Source: Acidimicrobiales bacterium (GTDB lineage: Bacteria > Actinomycetota > Acidimicrobiia > Acidimicrobiales > Poriferisodaliceae). From it: a stretch of 8,260 bases of DNA. The first letter of the stretch is position 1. Each line of letters begins with the position of its first letter. The notes beneath the pieces were generated by a model that saw only the letters and a list, made by a program, of their open reading frames with translations, ran no database searches and was not told where the DNA came from. Positions 1 through 5,805 of the stretch are shown here, one piece after another. Position numbers and translations under genes: made by a program. The DNA lies in NCBI GenBank assembly GCA_020631315.1, contig JAHDHM010000144.1, positions 1 to 8,260 of the forward strand, written 5' to 3'.

Positions 1-842
1 AGCAACGCCAGCGCAGCGTGGGTCCGCTGTGGCTCATCCAGCTCTGCGATTCGGTCGGCGGCATCCGAGATCGGCGCCGTGGCCGCGAGTTCTGCCCAAC
101 CGGTCGATCCGGCGCAGACAGCAGCGGCCATGCACCCCTGCTCGCTCGCTTCGAGCACCGCGGCGACACCTTGTGAGGATCGCCGAGCAGCGGCGGGGCC
201 CAGACCTTCCCTCGTGGTGATCACCACGGCACGCAAGACAGACGAGCCGGTCGCGGCGAGGGCTTCGCCGACGGGGGCGAACTCACCTTGGGCAACGACG
301 ATCGCCGGCCGTCCCTTCTGGCGCTCGAGAACGGCGAGGACGTCGGCGGCCCGCGCGTCAGGGTGGAGATCATCGAGCTCGGCTCCGCTGTCGATGGCCT
401 CGGCCAGGCACTCATCAGGGGCGGCATCGCCGCACCAGATCGCGGCCGGGTCCGCTGCACCACCCCGCAGACTCAACGCCTCGACCTGTAGACCGGGGCC
501 GGGGGGACTCGCGACGCGCAGGTGCTCATCGGTGAGCACGACGATCGGTGTCGAGCCCGGCGAGCGAAGCGTGTACTCGAGCACCGTCTCGGCACCGGAG
601 GCAGCTGACGCCACGGTGTAGTCCAAGCAGAGGAAGCTCGGCTGGCGGTCGCACTGGACCTGTTCGACGGCCGACGCGTTCGACGAGCCGTCGGCGGCCA
701 GAACCTGGACTGTGCCGTCGCTCAGGTCCGACGACGAGCATCCGGCTGCGACGACTGCGGCGGCGCAGACGACCGCCAGGTGTCGCGTCCAGGTCCACCG
801 GCGCGCGCTGACGGATCCGCGCCGCCGCGTTGCGTGGCTCAT
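1..842 (-). CDS. Lipoprotein resembling S33/TAP alpha/beta-hydrolase peptidases, probably catalytically inactive (partial)
   Basis: The frame is open from an ATG at 842 to the left edge, giving 280 residues with no stop, so the C-terminus is missing. An Arg-rich n-region is followed by a hydrophobic stretch (residues 22-34) and the lipobox VAAGC with Cys35, so the product should be a membrane-anchored lipoprotein. The rest follows the order of secreted tripeptidyl-aminopeptidase-like hydrolases (Hip1/TAP type): an LCLDYTV segment near 71-77, LRGG at 125-128 where these enzymes have D-x-RG, an AIWC segment at 134-137, a helix near 163-173, then a beta strand and VLRAVVIT (202-209). At the expected nucleophile elbow, where the family has GxSxG, this protein reads AQGEFAP (184-190). 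The oxyanion HGGP/NPGGPG-like loop is also missing; the matching place reads VVLTDEHLR. Family assignment is an inference from memory of the fold. The lipoprotein call is much firmer. ATG 857 is in frame, but the ribosome binding site favours 842. Confidence 0.82.
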   Translation of the reverse strand, partial: MSHATRRRGSVSARRWTWTRHLAVVCAAAVVAAGCSSSDLSDGTVQVLAADGSSNASAVEQVQCDRQPSFLCLDYTVASAASGAETVLEYTLRSPGSTPIVVLTDEHLRVASPPGPGLQVEALSLRGGAADPAAIWCGDAAPDECLAEAIDSGAELDDLHPDARAADVLAVLERQKGRPAIVVAQGEFAPVGEALAATGSSVLRAVVITTREGLGPAAARRSSQGVAAVLEASEQGCMAAAVCAGSTGWAELAATAPISDAADRIAELDEPQRTHAALAL

Positions 843-847
843 CGGTA

Positions 848-852
848 CCTCC
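848..852 (-). promoter_or_regulatory. Ribosome binding site of the partial lipoprotein gene
   Basis: On the minus strand GGAGG lies five bases before the ATG at 842. It decides the start, because the in-frame ATG at 857 lies upstream of this site and would have no such sequence before it. Confidence 0.7.
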
Positions 853-926
853 GGCATGGTCAACGACGGAGCGGCGCGTCGATGACAGTTCAGCGTGCTG
901 ACCTCGGCAAGGACCGCATCAGGGTT

Positions 927-945
927 GGCTGCGGCTCATGCAGCC
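927..945 (-). terminator. Possible weak terminator hairpin behind the acyl-CoA synthetase
   Basis: A perfect 6-base inverted repeat (GGCTGC / GCAGCC, 7-base loop) begins 7 bases past the stop codon of the acyl-CoA synthetase. There is no T-tract after it, so it may be only a weak terminator, or chance in GC-rich DNA. The next gene on the same strand starts about 85 bases further on. Confidence 0.3.
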
Positions 946-952
946 CCAGCCG

Positions 953-2518
953 TCAGATGCTGCGGCCGGCGGCTTCCCAGTACTCGTCCTTGAGCAGGCG
1001 CTTGTAGAGCTTGCCGGTGGGATGGCGTGGGAGTTCCTCGCGGAAGTCGACGGTGCGGGGGCACTTCACGCCGGCGAGGGTCTCCTTGCAGAACTCGATG
1101 AGCTCGCGTTCGAGCTGCGGGCCGGCGTCGGCCATGTCGATGGGTTGGACGACGGCCTTGACCTCTTCGCCGAAGTCGTCGTTGGGCACACCGAACACAG
1201 CGGCGTCCATGACCTTGGGGTGCAGGACGAGACGGTTCTCGGCCTCCTGCGGGTAGATGTTCACGCCACCGGAGATGATCATGAACGCCTTGCGGTCGGT
1301 CAGGTAGAGGAACCCGTCCTCGTCGACGTAGCCGATGTCACCGAGCGTCGACCACGAGTCGTGCTCGGGGTGACGCGAACCCTTCGTCTTCTCCTTGTCG
1401 CCGTGGTACTCGAACCGGGCGGCGCTCTCGAAGTAGATGGTGCCGGACTCGCCCTGGGGCAGCTCGGAGCCGTCCTCGTCACAGATGTGCACGGTCGCGT
1501 TGAGCGGCCTGCCGACCGTGCCCTCGTGGGCGAGCCAGTCCTCGCTGTTGCAGTACACGAAGCCGTTGCCCTCGGACCCGGCGTAATACTCGTGGACGAT
1601 CGGGCCCCACCACTCGATCAGCTGCTTCTTCACTTCCTTCGGACAGGGAGCAGCTGCGTGGATGGCGACGCCATGGCTCGACAGGTCGTACTTCGTGCGC
1701 ACGGACTCGTCGAGCTTGAGCATGCGGATGAACATGGTCGGCACCCACTGCGAACGGGTGATCTTGTGCTTCTCGATCAGTTGCAGCGCGAGTTCGGGGT
1801 CGAAGTTCTCCATCGACACGACGGTGCCGCCGAGACGCAACACGGCGAGGCAGAACCGCAGCGGAGCTGCGTGGTACAGCGGCGCCGGTGACAGGTAGAC
1901 CGAGTCGGCATCCATCGAGAACAGCATCTGGCCCAGGAGCTGCACGCCGGTCGGGGTGCCGTAGGGGCCGTCGGGCAGCGGTGTCAGCACACCCTTGGGA
2001 AGACCCGTGGTGCCGGACGAGTAGAGCATGTCGGCGCCCTCGGACTCGTCGTCGATGGGGGTCGTCGGGTACCCGGCGATCTTTTCCTCGAACGACTCGT
2101 GCGCCTCACACGTGCCGCCGACCATGAGCCGCAGCTTCACGTCCGGCGTGTCCGGGATGATCGCCTCGGCGACGTCGCGCTTGTAGTCCGACGCGATGAA
2201 CACCTGCGAGTCGCTGTTGTTGACGATGTAGCTGATCTCCTCGGGCCCGAGACGGCTCGACATCGCCGTGTAGTAGAGCCCGGCCCGGTGGGCACCGAAG
2301 CAGATCGGGAAGTACAGCGGGTGGTTCTCCATCACGAAGGCGATGTGGTCGCCTCGCTCCAGGCCGAGGTCGCGCAACAGGTGGGCGATCTGGTTGGACG
2401 TCGCCTCGAGCTCGCCGTAGGTGACCGCGACACCGGACGGTTCCATCACGTAGGCGACCTTGTCAGGGTCGGCGGCGGCGTGGATGCCCGGGTGGAACAG
2501 CTGTGGTGCGTCGGTCAT
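953..2518 (-). CDS. AMP-forming acyl-CoA synthetase (FadD-like)
   Basis: This 521-residue protein belongs to the ANL adenylate-forming superfamily and should convert a carboxylic acid, ATP and CoA to acyl-CoA, AMP and pyrophosphate in the cytoplasm. The core motifs are intact and in order: the P-loop YSSGTTGLPKGV (166-177), LYHAAPLRF (214-222), YYAGSEG (311-317), the ATP-ribose aspartate in STLGDIG (Asp394), the hinge region DRKAFMIISGGVNIYP (408-423), and PTGKLYKR (500-507) with the expected catalytic Lys503. Length is normal for the family. The layout recalls actinobacterial FadD proteins acting on fatty acids or sterol side chains, but the chain length or substrate cannot be read from sequence, so no fadD number is given. 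There is no Shine-Dalgarno sequence before the ATG at 2518; a -10-like TACCGT sits 7 bases upstream. It is transcribed divergently from the EamA gene. Confidence 0.95.
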   Translation of the reverse strand: MTDAPQLFHPGIHAAADPDKVAYVMEPSGVAVTYGELEATSNQIAHLLRDLGLERGDHIAFVMENHPLYFPICFGAHRAGLYYTAMSSRLGPEEISYIVNNSDSQVFIASDYKRDVAEAIIPDTPDVKLRLMVGGTCEAHESFEEKIAGYPTTPIDDESEGADMLYSSGTTGLPKGVLTPLPDGPYGTPTGVQLLGQMLFSMDADSVYLSPAPLYHAAPLRFCLAVLRLGGTVVSMENFDPELALQLIEKHKITRSQWVPTMFIRMLKLDESVRTKYDLSSHGVAIHAAAPCPKEVKKQLIEWWGPIVHEYYAGSEGNGFVYCNSEDWLAHEGTVGRPLNATVHICDEDGSELPQGESGTIYFESAARFEYHGDKEKTKGSRHPEHDSWSTLGDIGYVDEDGFLYLTDRKAFMIISGGVNIYPQEAENRLVLHPKVMDAAVFGVPNDDFGEEVKAVVQPIDMADAGPQLERELIEFCKETLAGVKCPRTVDFREELPRHPTGKLYKRLLKDEYWEAAGRSI

Positions 2519-2525
2519 GGCGGCG

Positions 2526-2531
2526 ACGGTA
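2526..2531 (-). promoter_or_regulatory. Candidate -10 hexamer (TACCGT) for leaderless acyl-CoA synthetase mRNA
   Basis: On the minus strand TACCGT (pattern TAnnnT) ends exactly 7 bases before the ATG at 2518. This spacing would put the transcription start at or next to the A of the start codon. No Shine-Dalgarno sequence is present, and no clear -35 box is seen. Confidence 0.5.
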
Positions 2532-2578
2532 GCAATCCGATGTCGCGTGGATCACATCGGTCGCGACGCCGTCGCGTC

Positions 2579-2584
2579 TAGCGT
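2579..2584 (+). promoter_or_regulatory. Candidate -10 hexamer (TAGCGT) for leaderless EamA-operon mRNA
   Basis: TAGCGT (pattern TAnnnT) ends 8 bases before the GTG at 2593, and no Shine-Dalgarno sequence is visible between them. The arrangement mirrors the one on the opposite strand 50 bases away. No convincing -35 box is seen. Confidence 0.45.
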
Positions 2585-2592
2585 GCGCGGCC

Positions 2593-3504
2593 GTGACGAC
2601 GGCGGCAGACCAGCAGGCTCCGGCGCCCGACCGGCGGGCGCTCGGCGTGGCGCTGGCAGCCGGCGGGATGCTCGGCGTCAGCTTCGACTCGCCGCTCGTT
2701 CGCTACGCCGACGTCGACGGCTGGACGGCGTCCTTCTGGTACGGCGTGTTCGCCACGCCGGTCCTGCTCGCCGTGGCCTGGTTCGAGACCAACGGTGCAC
2801 CGGTCGCAGCAGCGCGACGGTCGGGCCGAACCGCACTCGTGTCCGCAGTGTTCATGGCGGTGAGCGGCATCGCGTTCGTCGTGGCGGTGACACTGACGGC
2901 CATCTCCAACGTCGTCGTGATCGTCGCCACCACGCCGATCGCTGCCGCGTTGGCGAGCCTGGCGCTGCTCGGAGAGCGGACCGATCGATCCACTTGGATC
3001 TCCATCGCCGGAACAGCTGCTGGCGTGCTCGTCGTCGTGGGCGGCTCGCTCGGGTCGGGCGGTATCGGCGGAGATCTGCTCGCCCTGGTCGCGGTGTCGG
3101 CCTTCGCGGTGAACATCACGCTGTTGCGTCGACACCCCGAGATCGAGCGCAGCATCGTCGTCGCCGGCGCCGCAGTGCTCACCGCTGCGATCTGTGCTGT
3201 GCCGGCCACCCCACTCGGACACGACACCTCCACGTACCTCGCATTGGCGGTGATGGGCGGTGTCACGGGCGCGGCAGGACGGCTCGCGCTCTCCGCCGCT
3301 CCACGACACCTGCCCGCAGCTCAGGTCAGCTTGTTCGCACCGGTCGAGACCGTCGCCGCCACACTCTGGGGCTGGTGGTTCTTCGACGAGTTCCCGACCA
3401 CCGCGACGTGGCTGGGTGGAGCGATGATCCTCGGGTTCGTCGGTTGGGGAACGTCGAGGATGCTGCGCCGAACGCCGCCAGCTGACCCGACCGTGGCAGG
3501 CTGA
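2593..3504 (+). CDS. EamA/DMT-superfamily membrane transporter
   Basis: The 303-residue protein is highly hydrophobic, with about ten predicted membrane helices (roughly 16-34, 46-64, 80-102, 104-126, 133-151, 159-178, 186-205, 213-232, 240-262, 270-287), the usual count for the two-EamA-repeat drug/metabolite transporters. The first half ends with the typical LLGERTDRSTWISIAG region (125-140). The second half has the matching FFDEFPTTATWLGGAMIL region (263-280). Family members export metabolites, amino acids or purines from the inner membrane; the substrate here is unknown. The GTG at 2593 is the first start in the frame after the divergent region and gives an N-terminus of normal length. 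The gene leads a compact unit with the BtuF-like gene 4 bases downstream and a GDPD gene after that. Confidence 0.9.
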   Translation: MTTAADQQAPAPDRRALGVALAAGGMLGVSFDSPLVRYADVDGWTASFWYGVFATPVLLAVAWFETNGAPVAAARRSGRTALVSAVFMAVSGIAFVVAVTLTAISNVVVIVATTPIAAALASLALLGERTDRSTWISIAGTAAGVLVVVGGSLGSGGIGGDLLALVAVSAFAVNITLLRRHPEIERSIVVAGAAVLTAAICAVPATPLGHDTSTYLALAVMGGVTGAAGRLALSAAPRHLPAAQVSLFAPVETVAATLWGWWFFDEFPTTATWLGGAMILGFVGWGTSRMLRRTPPADPTVAG

Positions 3505-3508
3505 CGCG

Positions 3509-4441
3509 ATGTCCCACGCGCCACTGCGCATCGCCACACTCGTCCCCGCAGCCACAGATCTCGTGGCCGCGCTCGGGCTCGCCGATGCGATCGTCGCCCG
3601 CTCGCACGAGTGTGATCATCCCCTGGTCGCCGACCGGCCGGTCGCGACGTCGAGCAACGTGCCGGCGTCGGGCGTGGGCGGCGATGCCGATCCCGCCGAC
3701 GTCGACGCAGCCGTCAGTGCGAGCCTCGCCGAGGGTGCCCCGCTGTACTCGGTCGACACCACCCTGCTCACCGACCTCGAGGTCGACGTCGTCGTGAGCC
3801 AGACGATCTGCGATGTCTGCGCAGTGCGACGTGATCAGTTCGACGACGACCTGCCCGACAGCATCCGCGTCGTCGACGTCACCGCCACGGATCTCGACGG
3901 ACTCCGTCGCGACATCCGAGAACTCGCGGCAGCTCTCGGCGTCGCCGACCGAGCCGATGCGCTGATCGCCACGGTCGACGGGCGCATCAGCGCTGTGCGA
4001 CAGCGAGCAGCGGGCCGTCGACGTCCGAAGGTCGCCACGGTCGAGTGGACCGATCCTCCGTTCGTCGGCGGGCACTGGGTGCCGGAGATGGTCGACTTCG
4101 CCGGTGGGCAACACCTGCTCACCTCCGTCGGTGAAGCGAGCCGTCGCACCACCTGGGCGGAACTGATCGGTGACGAGCCAGATCTCGTCATCGTGTTGCC
4201 GTGCGGGTACGACCTCGATGGCGCGACGACCGAGACGGAGCGTCTGCTCGACGGCGCACTCGCCGAGACCCACGCCGAGGTCTGGGCGATGGACGCCAAC
4301 GCACTCACCAGCCGGTGCACGACCGCCTACGCCGCGGCAGTCGAGGCCATGGGCGCCATCGTCGCCGGCGAGGAACCTGCACCGGGCAGTGCTCGCCGGG
4401 TGAGGGCACGCCGAGTCGCGACGGAAGGCGGTGCCGCATGA
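3509..4441 (+). CDS. BtuF-like cobalamin-binding-type protein without signal peptide
   Basis: The 310-residue protein has the TroA/BtuF periplasmic-binding fold seen in COG0614. It opens with the strand-turn LRIATLVPAATDLVAALG (6-23) and carries GHWVPEMVDFAGG (188-200), PCGYDL (231-236) and ANALTSR (263-269), all hallmarks of the group annotated as cobalamin-binding proteins. SHECDHP (32-38) and TICDVCAV (99-106) add Cys34 and a CxxC pair (Cys101, Cys104), a feature I associate with the non-secreted branch of this family. There is no signal peptide or lipobox, so it should stay in the cytoplasm and not feed a BtuCD importer; no permease or ATPase gene lies nearby. True ligand (corrinoid, iron complex or other) is unknown. 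It begins 4 bases after the EamA stop and its TGA overlaps the next ATG, so translational coupling is likely. Confidence 0.88.
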   Translation: MSHAPLRIATLVPAATDLVAALGLADAIVARSHECDHPLVADRPVATSSNVPASGVGGDADPADVDAAVSASLAEGAPLYSVDTTLLTDLEVDVVVSQTICDVCAVRRDQFDDDLPDSIRVVDVTATDLDGLRRDIRELAAALGVADRADALIATVDGRISAVRQRAAGRRRPKVATVEWTDPPFVGGHWVPEMVDFAGGQHLLTSVGEASRRTTWAELIGDEPDLVIVLPCGYDLDGATTETERLLDGALAETHAEVWAMDANALTSRCTTAYAAAVEAMGAIVAGEEPAPGSARRVRARRVATEGGAA

Positions 4442-5214
4442 GCCTGCACCCGTTCCTCGATCACCCGCGACCTCTGCCGATCGCGCATCGCGGCGGGGCG
4501 ATCGACCAGCCCGAGAACACGATGCCGGCGTTCCAGCACGCAGTGGATCTCGGCTACACGCACGTCGAGACCGATGTCCACGTGACCGCCGACGGTGTGC
4601 TCGTCGCCTTCCACGACCCGACGCTCGACCGGGTGACCGATCGGTCGGGGCGCATCAACGAGCTCACCTGGGCCGAGGTCGCACAGGCCCGGGTCACCGG
4701 ACTCGACGGCACCACCGCGGCGATCCCTCGGTTCGACGAGCTGATGACCACCTTCCCCGACCTGGTGGTGAGTGTCGACCCGAAGGAGGACACGTCGGTC
4801 GCTCCCCTGCAGCGAGCGCTGCGGGAGCTCGACTGCCTGGACCGGATCTGTGTCGGGTCGTTCTCCGACCGGCGACAGACGTCGTTCCGCGACGAGTTCG
4901 GCCGCGACGTGTGTCTTGGCCTCGGTCCGAAGGAAGCCGCTCGCCTGCGCTTCGCGTCGTGGGGCGCACCGCTCGGCACGCTCGTCGGCGACGTCGCTCA
5001 GGTGCCGATGCGCCAGGGCCGCATCACGGTCGTCGACCAGCGCTTCGTCGATCGAGCCCACCGGGCCGGCCTCCTCGTCCACGTCTGGACCATCGACGAC
5101 GAGGACGACATGCACCACCTGTTCGACCTCGGTGTCGACGCGATCATGACGGACCGTCCAGCGACCCTGCTCGACGTGATGGCGAACCGCGGCGAGTGGC
5201 CGCTCACCCCCTGA
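4438..5214 (+). CDS. Glycerophosphodiester phosphodiesterase (GDPD) family
   Basis: This 258-residue protein is of typical length for single-domain bacterial GDPDs (UgpQ-like), which hydrolyse glycerophosphodiesters to glycerol 3-phosphate and an alcohol. The catalytic core is intact: AHRGG with His17-Arg18, PENT with Glu26, ETDVH with Glu44 and Asp46 as metal ligands, and FHDPTLDR with the second catalytic histidine His59. SVDPK (112-116) matches the next metal-ligand strand, and the C-terminal HVWTIDDEDD / GVDAIMTDRP segment is typical. No signal peptide is present, so a cytoplasmic location is likely. The ATG at 4438 was chosen because it forms an ATGA overlap with the upstream stop, follows a GGAAGG at 4423-4428, and puts HRGG at the usual distance from the N-terminus. 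An in-frame GTG lies far upstream at 4201 but would fall inside the preceding gene. Confidence 0.93.
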   Translation: MSLHPFLDHPRPLPIAHRGGAIDQPENTMPAFQHAVDLGYTHVETDVHVTADGVLVAFHDPTLDRVTDRSGRINELTWAEVAQARVTGLDGTTAAIPRFDELMTTFPDLVVSVDPKEDTSVAPLQRALRELDCLDRICVGSFSDRRQTSFRDEFGRDVCLGLGPKEAARLRFASWGAPLGTLVGDVAQVPMRQGRITVVDQRFVDRAHRAGLLVHVWTIDDEDDMHHLFDLGVDAIMTDRPATLLDVMANRGEWPLTP

Positions 5215-5228
5215 AATCGCCGGATTTC
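5213..5228 (+). terminator. Possible short hairpin at the end of the GDPD operon
   Basis: GAAATC, a 4-base GCCG loop, then GATTTC form a perfect 6-base inverted repeat that overlaps the TGA of the GDPD gene. A short TTTT run lies about six bases beyond. The stem is AT-rich and weak, so a termination role is only possible. Confidence 0.3.
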
Positions 5229-5290
5229 GCGACTTTTCGGGCCGAATATCCACCACCTGCTGGGGTTTCGGTGCTTGCCTTGTGTCCCCG

Positions 5291-5311
5291 TGAGCCGGAC
5301 GGACCGGCTCG
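5291..5311 (+). promoter_or_regulatory. Hairpin in the leader of the HU gene
   Basis: GAGCCGG (5292-5298) and CCGGCTC (5304-5310) form a perfect 7-base GC-rich stem with a 5-base ACGGA loop, extended by a T-G pair. It ends 5-6 bases before the HU ribosome binding site. It could stabilise the mRNA or modulate initiation. It has no T-tract and is too close to the start codon to be the terminator of the upstream operon alone. Confidence 0.45.
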
Positions 5312-5316
5312 ACCCC

Positions 5317-5322
5317 AAGGAG
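5317..5322 (+). promoter_or_regulatory. Strong ribosome binding site of the HU gene
   Basis: AAGGAG lies 6 bases before the ATG at 5329. It is one of the best Shine-Dalgarno matches in the window and fixes the HU start at 5329, ruling out an in-frame ATG at 5275. Confidence 0.8.
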
Positions 5323-5328
5323 AGACAC

Positions 5329-5622
5329 ATGGCCACCAAGGCTGAGCTGATCCAGGCCGTCGCCGATCGCGCCGGCACCGACAAGAAGAGCGCCGAGGCC
5401 GTTCTCGCCGCGTTCTTCGATCACACCGCCGAGCAGGTCAAGGCCGGCGAGAAGGTCGCGTGGCCGGGCTTCGGCTCGTTCTCGATGAGCGAGCGCGGTG
5501 CCCGCAAGGGTCGCAACCCGCAGACCGGCGAGACCATCAAGATCAAGAAGAGCCGCTCGCTGAAGCTCTCGACCTCCGCTCCGATGAAGGAGTGGCTCCT
5601 CACCGCTCGCAAGAAGCGCTGA
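5329..5622 (+). CDS. hup: HU family DNA-binding protein
   Basis: This 97-residue protein starts MATKAELIQAVADRAG and has the HU/IHF helical dimerisation half (about 1-45), the GFGSF turn (47-51), and the DNA-intercalating arm with GRNPQTGE (61-68), whose Pro64 is the residue that inserts between base pairs in HU. It should bind DNA non-specifically as a dimer and help organise the nucleoid. Length is close to the usual 90-100 residues and there is no long Lys/Ala-rich tail of the mycobacterial HupB type. The segment after the arm (RSLKLSTSAPMKEWL, 76-90) departs from the usual PxFxxGxxLK consensus. Codons such as AAG and GAG dominate, as in highly expressed genes. It has its own leader with a hairpin and a strong ribosome binding site, and a long hairpin downstream, so it is probably transcribed alone. 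Confidence 0.95.
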   Translation: MATKAELIQAVADRAGTDKKSAEAVLAAFFDHTAEQVKAGEKVAWPGFGSFSMSERGARKGRNPQTGETIKIKKSRSLKLSTSAPMKEWLLTARKKR

Positions 5623-5676
5623 GCTGGCGAAGCGCGCATCAGCACAGCGCTGAGTTCGCGCTCATCTCGAGCACTT

Positions 5677-5713
5677 CGACGACGGGTCCGGCTTCGTGCC
5701 GGGCCCGTCGTCG
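5677..5713 (+). terminator. GC-rich terminator hairpin behind the HU gene
   Basis: CGACGACGGGTCCGGC (5677-5692) pairs with GCCGGGCCCGTCGTCG (5698-5713) across a TTCGT loop: 16 base pairs with a single T-G wobble. It lies 54 bases past the HU stop. No T-tract follows, which is common for terminators in high-GC actinobacteria. It is by far the strongest inverted repeat in the window. Confidence 0.75.
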
Positions 5714-5796
5714 CGTCTGGACTCGGTCTCGAATCGCCGCAGTGGCCGGCGACGAATGTGAGATCCGGGGTTCAGGCGCCGGTGTGAATGTCCGAC

Positions 5797-5802
5797 AGGA
5801 AG
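5797..5802 (+). promoter_or_regulatory. Ribosome binding site favouring the start at 5806
   Basis: AGGAAG ends 3 bases (AGGA 5 bases) before the ATG at 5806. No comparable site precedes the in-frame ATG at 5788. The site therefore favours the later start, which also gives a compact, standard lipoprotein signal peptide. Confidence 0.5.
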
Positions 5803-5805
5803 TGC

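Noticed and set aside
79..621. 180-residue open frame on the plus strand near the left edge
   Set aside because: The minus-strand frame has a ribosome binding site, lipobox and ordered protein, whereas the plus-strand product is low-complexity Ala/Ser/Arg without motifs.
938..1891. 317-residue open frame on the plus strand opposite the acyl-CoA synthetase
   Set aside because: It is an antisense shadow of a gene with all ANL motifs intact; the product has no recognisable domain and a composition set by the reverse codons of GC-rich DNA.
2578..3555. 325-residue open frame on the minus strand opposite the EamA gene
   Set aside because: The product is Arg/His/Gly-rich with no domain, while the plus strand encodes a clear ten-helix transporter.
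4327..5424. 365-residue open frame on the minus strand opposite the GDPD gene and the start of HU
   Set aside because: It crosses two genes with certain families and their intergenic region; long antisense frames are expected at this base composition.
5615..5654. AGCGCTGAG repeated at 5615 and 5646
   Set aside because: Nine-base repeat, one copy of which is forced by the HU C-terminal codons; no further copies nearby.
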